Under the pieces are notes generated by a model. The model searched no databases, was not told the DNA's origin, and was given only the letters and a program-made list of their open reading frames with translations. From Candidatus Omnitrophota bacterium (lineage in GTDB: Bacteria > Omnitrophota > Gorgyraeia > Zapsychrales > Fredricksoniimonadaceae), in assembly GCA_017987425.1 (NCBI GenBank), contig JAGNTT010000115.1:1-6134 (forward strand): DNA of 6,134 nucleotides. Reading direction: 5' to 3'. How positions within the stretch are numbered: position 1 is the stretch's first letter; every line of letters begins with the position of its first letter. The position numbers were made by a program, and so were the translations under genes. Below are positions 1 to 4,616 of the stretch, one piece after another.

Positions 1-68
1 GTAACAATTGGTCCTAGTCTCGAAGGGTTGCACGCCGGAAAATAGCAGTTAGGCCTGCGTATTGGAAA

Positions 69-101
69 GGCTCTCGGCTCCTGGTGACGGAGTCGAGAGC
101 C
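69..101 (+). other. Strong 13-bp hairpin, possibly the 3' end of an upstream RNA
   Basis: GGCTCTCG (69-76) pairs with CGAGAGCC (94-101). A G.T wobble (77/93) and CTCC/GGAG extend the stem to 13 bp around a 7-base loop (82-88). The bases after the stem (TGTTCTGTT) are only moderately T-rich, so it could be a weak terminator or the last helix of a structured RNA that starts left of the window. The preceding bases 1-61 hold no open reading frame with a convincing ribosome site, and I could not match them to tRNA, tmRNA, SRP RNA, 6S RNA or RNase P RNA. The structure is plain in the sequence; its role is inferred. Confidence 0.5.
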
Positions 102-126
102 TGTTCTGTTCATATAACCCTCGTAA

Positions 127-160
127 CCCCTGCAACTCAATAAGCTGCGGGGATTTTTTG
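127..160 (+). terminator. Intrinsic terminator of the upstream transcript
   Basis: CCCC (127-130) and GCA (132-134) pair with TGC (146-148) and GGGG (149-152), leaving T131 bulged and an 11-base loop. One A and then six T (154-159) follow. This is a reasonable rho-independent terminator for whatever is transcribed into the window from the left. It lies upstream of the candidate dbpA promoter, so it is unlikely to control dbpA. The stem is short with one bulge, hence moderate confidence. Confidence 0.55.
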
Positions 161-185
161 TTTATAACCGATATCCGTCGGAAAG

Positions 186-194
186 TGGTACAAT
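186..194 (+). promoter_or_regulatory. Candidate extended -10 promoter of dbpA
   Basis: TGG-TACAAT matches the extended -10 form TGnTATAAT with one mismatch in the hexamer, about 42 bases before the GTG start and just after the upstream terminator. No convincing -35 hexamer lies 16-18 bases upstream, which is tolerated for extended -10 promoters. A very similar block precedes the esterase gene. Assigned by inspection only. Confidence 0.4.
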
Positions 195-225
195 CCTTTT
201 TGCCGTTGAAACGTTTTTTAGAGAA

Positions 226-232
226 AGAAGGA
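226..232 (+). promoter_or_regulatory. Ribosome binding site deciding the GTG start of dbpA
   Basis: AGAAGGA ends 4 bases before the GTG at 237. An ATG at 235 lies out of frame and its reading meets a TAA after 13 codons. In the helicase frame a TAG at 219 prevents any start further upstream. GTG at 237 is therefore the only sensible start that keeps the whole Q-motif region. Confidence 0.6.
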
Positions 233-236
233 TTAT

Positions 237-1625
237 GTGGTTGAAGCATCCAAAGATTTTAAGAGTACGGGTTTAAGCCAGGCTATGCTGGATAATTTGA
301 AGTCGCTGAATTATCTGGAAATGACGCCCATCCAGGAAAAAGGTCTGCCTTATATTTTAAGCAGCCGCGATTTTATCGGACAGGCCAACACTGGCAGCGG
401 GAAGACGGCGGCATTCGCGTTGGGAATTCTGACCAAACTGGATTTAACCAACCATATGCCCCAGGCCCTGGTGCTTGTCCCGACGAGGGAACTGGCTGAA
501 CAGGTGGCGAATGAAATCCGCCGGCTCGCTCGGTTTACAAATAATGTTAAAGTGCTTACTTTGTCGGGCGGCACCGAGGAGCGGCACAAAATGAAATCCT
601 TGAAGCAGGGCGCCCACATCATTGTGGGGACAACGGGGCGCATCACCAAATTGCTGGAGACGGGTGTTCTCGTTGTTTCTCATCTTAAGGTCCTGGTGCT
701 GGATGAAGCCGACCGCCTGCTTGAAATGGGCAGCATTGAGGAGATCAACCGCATCGCCGCCTATACGCCCGCCTCGCGTCAGACCATGCTTTTCTCGGCG
801 ACGTTTCCAAACGGCATCAAGACATTAAGCGCCAGCATTCAGGAAGATGCCGCCCAGGTGACGATCGATTCACAGCATCAGACGACCACCATCAAACAAT
901 TGTTCATCAAGGTCGAAGAAGACAAGAACGACGCGCTGCTGCGCGTGCTCGGGGCCTATCATCCCGAGACCTGCATTATTTTCTGTAATAGCAGAGAAGC
1001 CTGCAATCAGGTGTCGGGATTTCTGCGCACGAAGAAAATAGAATCGATGCAGATGCATTCGGATTTGGAGCAGCAGGACCGGACAATGATCCTTATCAAG
1101 TTCGATAATAAAAGCTGCCGTATTCTGGTTGCGACCGATTTGGCCTCCCGCGGGCTGGATGTCAAAGACGTCAGCGCTGTCATCAATTACGATCTGCCTT
1201 CAGATCACGAACTTTATATTCACCGCATCGGACGTACAGGACGGGCCGGTCAGGAAGGTCTGGCGCTGAGTTTATACACTCACAAAGAACGCTCGATTTT
1301 AAGAACGATCGGGGATTATTTAAAAACCGAATGCCCGACGATGGAATTAAAAGACATCAAGAAGCAAAAGATCACGGGGCCCAAACGGGTCGCCATGTCG
1401 ACGATTTATATCAGCGGCGGACGAAAGGACAATATCCGTCCCGGCGATATCCTGGGTGCGTTAATCAAGGAAGCGGGACTCATCGGGACCGAAGTCGGCA
1501 AGATTCATATCTTGGAGGTCAACAGTTATGCGGCTATTGCCAGCGATAAAGTAGAACAAGCCATCCAGAAGCTGAGCGTTAAAAAAATCAAAGGCAAGAA
1601 ATTCAAGGTGGGCAAAGCATCATAA
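237..1625 (+). CDS. dbpA: ATP-dependent RNA helicase DbpA (DEAD-box, 23S rRNA-specific)
   Basis: 462 residues from a GTG start, close to the 457 of E. coli DbpA. DEAD-box motifs occur in order: Q motif with TPIQ at 30-33, motif I ANTGSGKT at 50-57, Ia PTREL 82-86, GG 111-112, Ib TTGR 132-135, II DEAD 156-159, III SAT 187-189, IV IIFCN 247-251, V ATDLASRGLD 299-308, VI HRIGRTGRAG 329-338. Residues about 388-459 match the DbpA RNA-recognition domain (GG.K..IRPGDILGAL, then IKGKKFKV), which in E. coli binds hairpin 92 of 23S rRNA. By family knowledge it is a cytoplasmic ATPase acting late in 50S subunit assembly. Motif Ib is odd: nearly all relatives read TPGR, and T133 replaces the proline here. 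The stop is 82 bases before the CxxC gene with no terminator between, so the two may be cotranscribed. Other DEAD-box families are unlikely because of the C-terminal domain. Confidence 0.95.
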   Translation: MVEASKDFKSTGLSQAMLDNLKSLNYLEMTPIQEKGLPYILSSRDFIGQANTGSGKTAAFALGILTKLDLTNHMPQALVLVPTRELAEQVANEIRRLARFTNNVKVLTLSGGTEERHKMKSLKQGAHIIVGTTGRITKLLETGVLVVSHLKVLVLDEADRLLEMGSIEEINRIAAYTPASRQTMLFSATFPNGIKTLSASIQEDAAQVTIDSQHQTTTIKQLFIKVEEDKNDALLRVLGAYHPETCIIFCNSREACNQVSGFLRTKKIESMQMHSDLEQQDRTMILIKFDNKSCRILVATDLASRGLDVKDVSAVINYDLPSDHELYIHRIGRTGRAGQEGLALSLYTHKERSILRTIGDYLKTECPTMELKDIKKQKITGPKRVAMSTIYISGGRKDNIRPGDILGALIKEAGLIGTEVGKIHILEVNSYAAIASDKVEQAIQKLSVKKIKGKKFKVGKAS

Positions 1626-1695
1626 AAATAAAAACCCGCATAAGTAAGTATTAAATGTTACACTTAGTAAACTAACAACGAGATGTGCCAAGGTC

Positions 1696-1702
1696 AAAGG
1701 AG
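1696..1702 (+). promoter_or_regulatory. Ribosome binding site of the CxxC gene
   Basis: AAAGGAG sits 5 bases before the ATG at 1708. It supports translation of this very short gene, which would be ignored on length alone. The preceding spacer (1626-1707) is A/T-rich, with no terminator and no clear promoter. Confidence 0.7.
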
Positions 1703-1707
1703 ATGTA

Positions 1708-1860
1708 ATGGGTTATCAAGGCGGCGGATACAATAGCGGTCCGAAAGAAATGCACAAAGCGGTCTGCGCGGACTGCAAAAAAGAATGTGAAGTTCCTTTC
1801 AAGCCGAGAGAAGATCGTCCTGTTTATTGCAGAGACTGCTTTTCAAAGCATAAGAAGTAA
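1708..1860 (+). CDS. Small CxxC-x17-CxxC zinc-binding protein
   Basis: 50 residues, ATG to TAA. A glycine/tyrosine-rich N-terminus (residues 2-11) leads into C20-x2-C23, exactly 17 residues, then C41-x2-C44, with an extra C27 in the loop and a lysine-rich tail. This spacing is the hallmark of the CxxC-x17-CxxC domain family (TIGR04272-like), tiny putative zinc ribbons common in candidate phyla and some anaerobes and usually called hypothetical. By analogy the four cysteines bind one zinc ion, and the basic tail and neighbouring helicase suggest RNA or ribosome contact; that role is inference. The gene has a good AAAGGAG ribosome site 5 bases upstream and ends 21 bases before a strong terminator. 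It follows dbpA by 82 bases and may share its transcript. The family assignment is firm; the function is unknown. Confidence 0.88.
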   Translation: MGYQGGGYNSGPKEMHKAVCADCKKECEVPFKPREDRPVYCRDCFSKHKK

Positions 1861-1881
1861 ATTTTAAAAGAAGCTGAGCGC

Positions 1882-1916
1882 AAACCCCCTGCCCAAACGG
1901 CAGGGGGTTTTTGTTT
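1882..1916 (+). terminator. Strong intrinsic terminator after the dbpA/CxxC unit
   Basis: CCCCCTGCC (1885-1893) pairs perfectly with GGCAGGGGG (1899-1907) around a CAAAC loop, and AAA/TTT extends the stem to 12 bp. TTTTTGTTTT follows. It starts 22 bases after the stop of the CxxC gene and clearly closes that transcript. Confidence 0.93.
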
Positions 1917-1968
1917 TACTAACGATGGGGATTCCATCCACCTTAAGCCGGCGACATAGCAGTTCTAT

Positions 1969-1980
1969 TCCTTTTAACGT
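1969..1980 (+). repeat. 12-bp element TCCTTTTAACGT, copy upstream of the repeat-protein gene
   Basis: The identical 12-mer recurs at 3008-3019 upstream of the esterase gene, and its 9-base core TTTTAACGT also occurs at 2989-2997. This copy lies about 150 bases before the start of the secreted-protein gene, in a 215-base spacer with no other clear control element. It could be a regulator site or part of a promoter. The match is seen directly; its function is unknown. Confidence 0.3.
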
Positions 1981-2131
1981 TGCGTCTTACAACAATTTTC
2001 GAAGGTGATTTCTCCGGAGCTCGACCGAAAAATTTTAAAAAAATCGAAACTTTTATCAATCCGGTGTGTTTCAATATATGGAAAATAGATAACAAAAGGT
2101 TTAAAGCTTTCGCGATCCATAAGGAGAAGAT

Positions 2132-2881
2132 ATGAAGAGGATTTCAAACGTTGTTGTGGCTGTTGCATTTATATGCGGGAACATGGTCCTGACAAGTGAC
2201 GCTTTCGCCCGGGAGAGAAAATCATCGGGAAGTTATCAAGGCCGTTCCGGCGGCGGGACATTCCAGAAGAATGTCAATAGAAGTCAGGGAAGTACAACCA
2301 AGAGGACGACCTGGCAGAACAAGCGCGGCGAAGGCAGTCTGGAAAAACACCGTACCTGGGACAAATCTTCGGGCACGGGTTCATATTCCGGATCGCTTAA
2401 GACAGCGACCGACAAGACCGCGACATGGGGCGGCACAGTGAAAAAGAATGACGACGGGTCTTTCAGTCAAAACGGTACCATTACCGGACCCAAGGGAAAG
2501 ACCACAACCGTTGATCGGGATTTCACCAAGAACGATGACGGCAGCCGATCGGTCGACACGGTTTACACCGGCCAGGACGGCAAAACATTGACGATTGACA
2601 AAGACATCACTCACGGGGACGGCGCACGCAACGTCACCGGGGATTATTCCACCAGTACGGGCAAAAGCGGGACGTTCACCGGCACAAGCACCGTGGAAGA
2701 CGGCAAGATCGTCACGGACCGTTCCTTGACCGATCAGGACGGTCGCACGTGGGGTCAGAATGTGGTTCTAGACCGCGACGGCAATACCGTCACGCGTCAG
2801 GTGACCAACACCAATCCGTGGGGTATTGGGAAGACGTTCAACCAGAGCGTGACCGTGGATAACGTCACGATCGAGAAATAA
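2132..2881 (+). CDS. Secreted protein with tandem 27-28-residue repeats, function unknown
   Basis: 249 residues, with AAGGAG 5 bases before the ATG. Residues 1-26 form a Sec signal peptide: K2 R3, a hydrophobic core at about 7-20, and AFA at 24-26 as the signal peptidase I site. There is no lipobox at that site and no later membrane segment. Residues 27-80 are basic and rich in Gly, Ser, Thr and Arg. From about 81 a diverged repeat follows: DG pairs at 108, 136, 163, 190 and 216 and a second glycine turn (PKGK, QDGK, TGK, QDGR) with G at 122, 150, 177 and 204, giving steps of 28, 27, 27. Threonine-rich strands alternate with turns, suggesting a beta-rich stalk or surface fold. Cysteine is absent from the mature part. 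Terminators on both sides make it a single-gene unit. I do not recognise the family; an envelope or extracellular role is inference. Confidence 0.85.
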   Translation: MKRISNVVVAVAFICGNMVLTSDAFARERKSSGSYQGRSGGGTFQKNVNRSQGSTTKRTTWQNKRGEGSLEKHRTWDKSSGTGSYSGSLKTATDKTATWGGTVKKNDDGSFSQNGTITGPKGKTTTVDRDFTKNDDGSRSVDTVYTGQDGKTLTIDKDITHGDGARNVTGDYSTSTGKSGTFTGTSTVEDGKIVTDRSLTDQDGRTWGQNVVLDRDGNTVTRQVTNTNPWGIGKTFNQSVTVDNVTIEK

Positions 2882-2936
2882 ATCTAAGCAATGCGTTAAG
2901 AAATAACAACATTCAACGAGTATTCGCATGCCAATC

Positions 2937-2970
2937 AAAAGACAGCCTGTTTCGGCTGTCTTTTTTTTGT
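2937..2970 (+). terminator. Strong intrinsic terminator after the repeat-protein gene
   Basis: AAAAGACAGCC (2937-2947) pairs perfectly with GGCTGTCTTTT (2954-2964) around TGTTTC. The T-run is eight long (2961-2968). The upstream A-run could also help termination on the opposite strand, but no - strand gene is present to use it. It ends the transcript of the secreted repeat protein 56 bases after its stop. Confidence 0.93.
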
Positions 2971-2988
2971 TTCTGCGGCATGAATAAT

Positions 2989-3019
2989 TTTTAACGTATA
3001 ACTCACATCCTTTTAACGT
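2989..3019 (+). repeat. Two direct copies of TTTTAACGT, 22 bp apart
   Basis: TTTTAACGT occurs at 2989-2997 and 3011-3019. The starts are 22 bases apart, about two helical turns, so both copies face the same side of the DNA. They lie just upstream of the candidate -10 at 3029-3034. The second copy is part of the 12-mer TCCTTTTAACGT that also precedes the repeat-protein gene. The arrangement resembles a pair of sites for a dimeric regulator or activator, but no regulator gene is in the window. Confidence 0.35.
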
Positions 3020-3025
3020 CGAAAT

Positions 3026-3034
3026 TGGTATAAA
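3026..3034 (+). promoter_or_regulatory. Candidate extended -10 promoter of the esterase gene
   Basis: TGG-TATAAA fits the extended -10 pattern with one mismatch and lies about 60 bases before the ATG at 3095, after the upstream terminator. No good -35 is seen. The surrounding block resembles the dbpA promoter region: TATAAC-n4-ATCC, then GTCG, then AAAkTGGTAyAAw. Confidence 0.4.
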
Positions 3035-3094
3035 GAACCATCAGATCACGGTAATGACCATATTTTTTAATGTCCGTCCAAGCAGGAGGTTTGT

Positions 3095-4093
3095 ATGAAT
3101 AATAAAATTGATGCCGATCTTAAGGTGATCTTCGACCAGTATGCCAAATTCGACGCTCCGCCGATTGAATTGATGGCGCCCGTGAATGCGAGAAATCTCC
3201 CGACTCTGAAGAATGCCGTGGAGGAATTGATGGCGGAGAATCCCGCGCTGCGCGCCAGTGCTTTAATCAAACCGATGCCGCAGCCGGTCAATATTTCCCA
3301 TCAAATTATCCCAGGACCGGGAGGCGATATTTTGCTTCGCGTTTACACTCCTTACGGCGACGGTCCTTTTCCTGTGCTTGTCTATTTCCACGGCGGGGGA
3401 TGGGTCATTGCCAATCTGGATACCTATGAGCCGTCGTGCCGGGCGCTTTGCAAAAAGAGCGAGAGCATTGTCGTTTCGGTGGCTTACCGTCAGTCGCCGG
3501 AACACAAATATCCCGCGGCGGTCGAAGATGCCTACGCGGCGACTCAATGGGTCATTGAGAACGCCGGACTTCTCAACGGCCATCCGGACCATGTCGCTGT
3601 AGGAGGCGAGTCTGCCGGCGGCAATTTGGCGGCAGTTACGTGTCTTAAAGTCCGTGACGAAGGAGGACAGATGCCATCGGCTCAACTTCTTATTTATCCC
3701 GTCACGGATGCGCGCATGAATACGGAATCTTATAAAGAAAATGCCGACGCCAAACCGCTCAACGCGGCCATGATGCCGTGGTTTTGGAAACATTATTTAA
3801 AAAATGTCAGTCAGGGGCTGGAGCCGTATGCTTCGCCGCTTCTGGCCGAGGATTTAAGCGGTCTTCCGCCGGCGATCGTCATCACCGCCGAATACGATCC
3901 TTTGCGCGATGAAGGAGAAGCGTACGCGTTACGCCTGTCCCAGGCGGGTGTACCGGTCTTCGCCAAAAGATATGAGGGGATGACCCACGAATTCTTCGGT
4001 CTGGCCGGTGTTGTTCACAAGGCAACTCTTGCCGTGCAGGAATCCTCGGATGAGCTTCAAAGAATATTCCGTTCGCATGCGCATGCCAGCTAG
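3095..4093 (+). CDS. Alpha/beta hydrolase, HSL-type carboxylesterase/lipase (family IV)
   Basis: 332 residues, with AGGAGGT (3084-3090) just upstream of the ATG. The hallmarks of bacterial hormone-sensitive-lipase-like esterases are all present: oxyanion-hole HGGGW at 99-103, YRQSPEHKYPAA at 131-142, the nucleophile elbow GESAGG at 171-176 with catalytic S173, D268 in EYDPLRD, and H298 in GMTHEF. Residues 1-75 form the usual helical cap region. No signal peptide is seen, so a cytoplasmic enzyme is expected. Family members hydrolyse short-chain acyl esters and related small esters; the natural substrate cannot be read from the sequence. Flanking terminators make it a single-gene unit. A 12-base palindrome (GCATGCGCATGC, 4075-4086) lies in the last codons (HAHA) and is probably incidental. 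Related acetyl-hydrolases or ester-drug hydrolases are alternatives within the same superfamily. Confidence 0.93.
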   Translation: MNNKIDADLKVIFDQYAKFDAPPIELMAPVNARNLPTLKNAVEELMAENPALRASALIKPMPQPVNISHQIIPGPGGDILLRVYTPYGDGPFPVLVYFHGGGWVIANLDTYEPSCRALCKKSESIVVSVAYRQSPEHKYPAAVEDAYAATQWVIENAGLLNGHPDHVAVGGESAGGNLAAVTCLKVRDEGGQMPSAQLLIYPVTDARMNTESYKENADAKPLNAAMMPWFWKHYLKNVSQGLEPYASPLLAEDLSGLPPAIVITAEYDPLRDEGEAYALRLSQAGVPVFAKRYEGMTHEFFGLAGVVHKATLAVQESSDELQRIFRSHAHAS

Positions 4094-4151
4094 GTATGAG
4101 CATGAGGCATGTTATTAATGGCGGAATTAAACCAGCTATGCTGCTGAATAG

Positions 4152-4182
4152 AAACCCGGTTCGATAAGAGCCGGGTTTTTTT
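4152..4182 (+). terminator. Strong intrinsic terminator after the esterase gene
   Basis: AAACCCGGTTC (4152-4162) pairs with GAGCCGGGTTT (4168-4178) around GATAA, with one T.G wobble; T 4176-4182 forms the T-run. It lies 58 bases after the esterase stop. The 58-base stretch between contains no plausible gene. Confidence 0.92.
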
Positions 4183-4188
4183 ATTTGC

Positions 4189-4219
4189 CCGCGACTTATT
4201 AAAGTTGCGGAGGGTTTTT
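4189..4219 (+). terminator. Second hairpin with a T-run, tandem terminator or leader element
   Basis: CCGCGACTT (4189-4197) pairs with AAGTTGCGG (4202-4210) around ATTA with one G.T wobble. TTTTT (4215-4219) follows after AGGG. The 4-base gap before the T-run makes termination less certain than at the first hairpin. The right arm overlaps a possible -35 (TTGCGG, 4205-4210), so it is more likely a backup terminator than an attenuator in the next transcript. Confidence 0.45.
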
Positions 4220-4233
4220 CTTTGCGATACCAT
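4205..4233 (+). promoter_or_regulatory. Candidate promoter for the small gene and ilvA
   Basis: TTGCGG (4205-4210) and TACCAT (4228-4233) are 17 bases apart, the optimal sigma-70 spacing, though each hexamer matches consensus only partly. It would start transcription near 4240, about 40 bases before the ATG at 4279. It is the best candidate between the esterase terminator and the next gene. Confidence 0.3.
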
Positions 4234-4278
4234 GGGGATTGTCAAAAAATCCAAAACAGTCTTGAAGGTGTTTGATTA

Positions 4279-4557
4279 ATGGGTCAATTTAAGCGATTGT
4301 TCAAACAACTGTCCGGCGTCAATCCTTTCGACGGCGACAGCAAGCCTTCGCGGGTGCAGCTATTTGATTTCAGCACCGGAAGGCCGTCTATGCCGTTTCC
4401 TCATCCTTGGAATTATTCGGAAACGATCCGGATCCTTGAAACATTTTTCTGGAACGCTGATAAGGAGCAGGGAGCGGCCAGACATAACCGTTATCTCGAT
4501 GTTCTCTTTTTTGCTCAACAATCACGCCAAAGCGGGCGTTTCCACCAAACCCGTTGA
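4279..4557 (+). CDS. Small protein of unknown function, probably frameshifted near its 3' end
   Basis: As read, 92 residues from ATG with GAAGGTG 8 bases upstream. Residues 1-76 look like a genuine soluble protein: a basic start, then an aromatic and proline-rich middle (PFPHPWNYSETI, 39-50) and ETFFWNADKEQ (54-64). After F77-F78, encoded by the T6 run 4507-4512, the sequence turns into a Gln/Arg-rich tail that looks like out-of-frame reading. The other frame over the same bases reads NNHAKAGV, STKPVDG, VLVDLELR and stops at 4588, with codon choice like neighbouring genes. Five instead of six T would give one continuous 102-residue protein ending 28 bases before ilvA. An indel, an assembly error or a decaying gene would explain it. 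I recognise no family. Position suggests cotranscription with ilvA; no role in isoleucine synthesis can be claimed. Confidence 0.6.
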   Translation: MGQFKRLFKQLSGVNPFDGDSKPSRVQLFDFSTGRPSMPFPHPWNYSETIRILETFFWNADKEQGAARHNRYLDVLFFAQQSRQSGRFHQTR

Positions 4558-4588
4558 TGGTGTTCTTGTGGATTTGGAATTGCGTTAG
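4507..4588 (+). other. T6 run and the likely true C-terminal coding segment, shifted by +1
   Basis: Bases 4507-4512 are six T. Downstream, the frame starting one base later stays open to TAG at 4586-4588 and encodes about 25 residues with ordinary composition (Ala, Val, Lys, Asp, Leu). Upstream of the run that same frame gives an implausible Arg/Ser/Ile-rich peptide. The coding signal therefore switches frame at the run. Removing one T joins both halves into 102 residues. Whether the shift is real in the organism cannot be told from one sequence. Confidence 0.5.
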
Positions 4589-4603
4589 GTTTAACTTAAA
4601 GAT

Positions 4604-4609
4604 AAGGTG
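4604..4609 (+). promoter_or_regulatory. Ribosome binding site deciding the ilvA start
   Basis: AAGGTG lies 7 bases before the ATG at 4617. Earlier in-frame ATGs at 4554 and 4557 have no ribosome site. They would add a 21-residue Trp/Cys/Arg-rich stretch that has no counterpart in IlvA and overlaps the preceding coding segment. Starting at 4617 aligns well with the N-terminus of known enzymes. Confidence 0.75.
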
Positions 4610-4616
4610 TGCTGTA

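Noticed and set aside
1..24. Resemblance of GTAAC...GGTCCTA...CGAA to a conserved 23S rRNA segment
   Set aside because: The similarity breaks off within about 25 bases and the flanking sequence does not continue as rRNA; most likely chance.
45..60. GTTAGGC as an integron attC core site
   Set aside because: There is no matching RYYYAAC partner, no attC-type paired arms, and no cassette-like gene arrangement.
1921..1965. A fluoride-riboswitch-like string (GATGGGGATTCCATC and following)
   Set aside because: Only a 5-bp hairpin and a loose resemblance to part of the motif are present. The second conserved half and pseudoknot are missing, and the downstream gene is not a fluoride exporter or related gene.
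3263..3793. A 176-codon open frame on the - strand inside the esterase gene
   Set aside because: It lies wholly opposite a gene with every catalytic motif intact, has no ribosome site, and its translation is Arg/His/Ile-rich without any recognisable motif.
4075..4086. 12-base palindrome GCATGCGCATGC at the end of the esterase gene, with two further GCATG copies nearby
   Set aside because: It encodes the ordinary His-Ala-His-Ala tail and lies away from the terminator and any promoter; probably a by-product of codon choice.
4504..4515. Programmed -1 ribosomal frameshift at CTCTTTTTTGCT
   Set aside because: The base before the T-run is C, so the X-XXY-YYZ rule fails, and a -1 shift would enter the wrong frame; the good downstream frame needs +1 or -2.
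4554..4616. An earlier ATG for ilvA adding 21 residues
   Set aside because: No ribosome site precedes it, the added residues do not resemble any IlvA N-terminus, and the ATG at 4617 has AAGGTG at good spacing.
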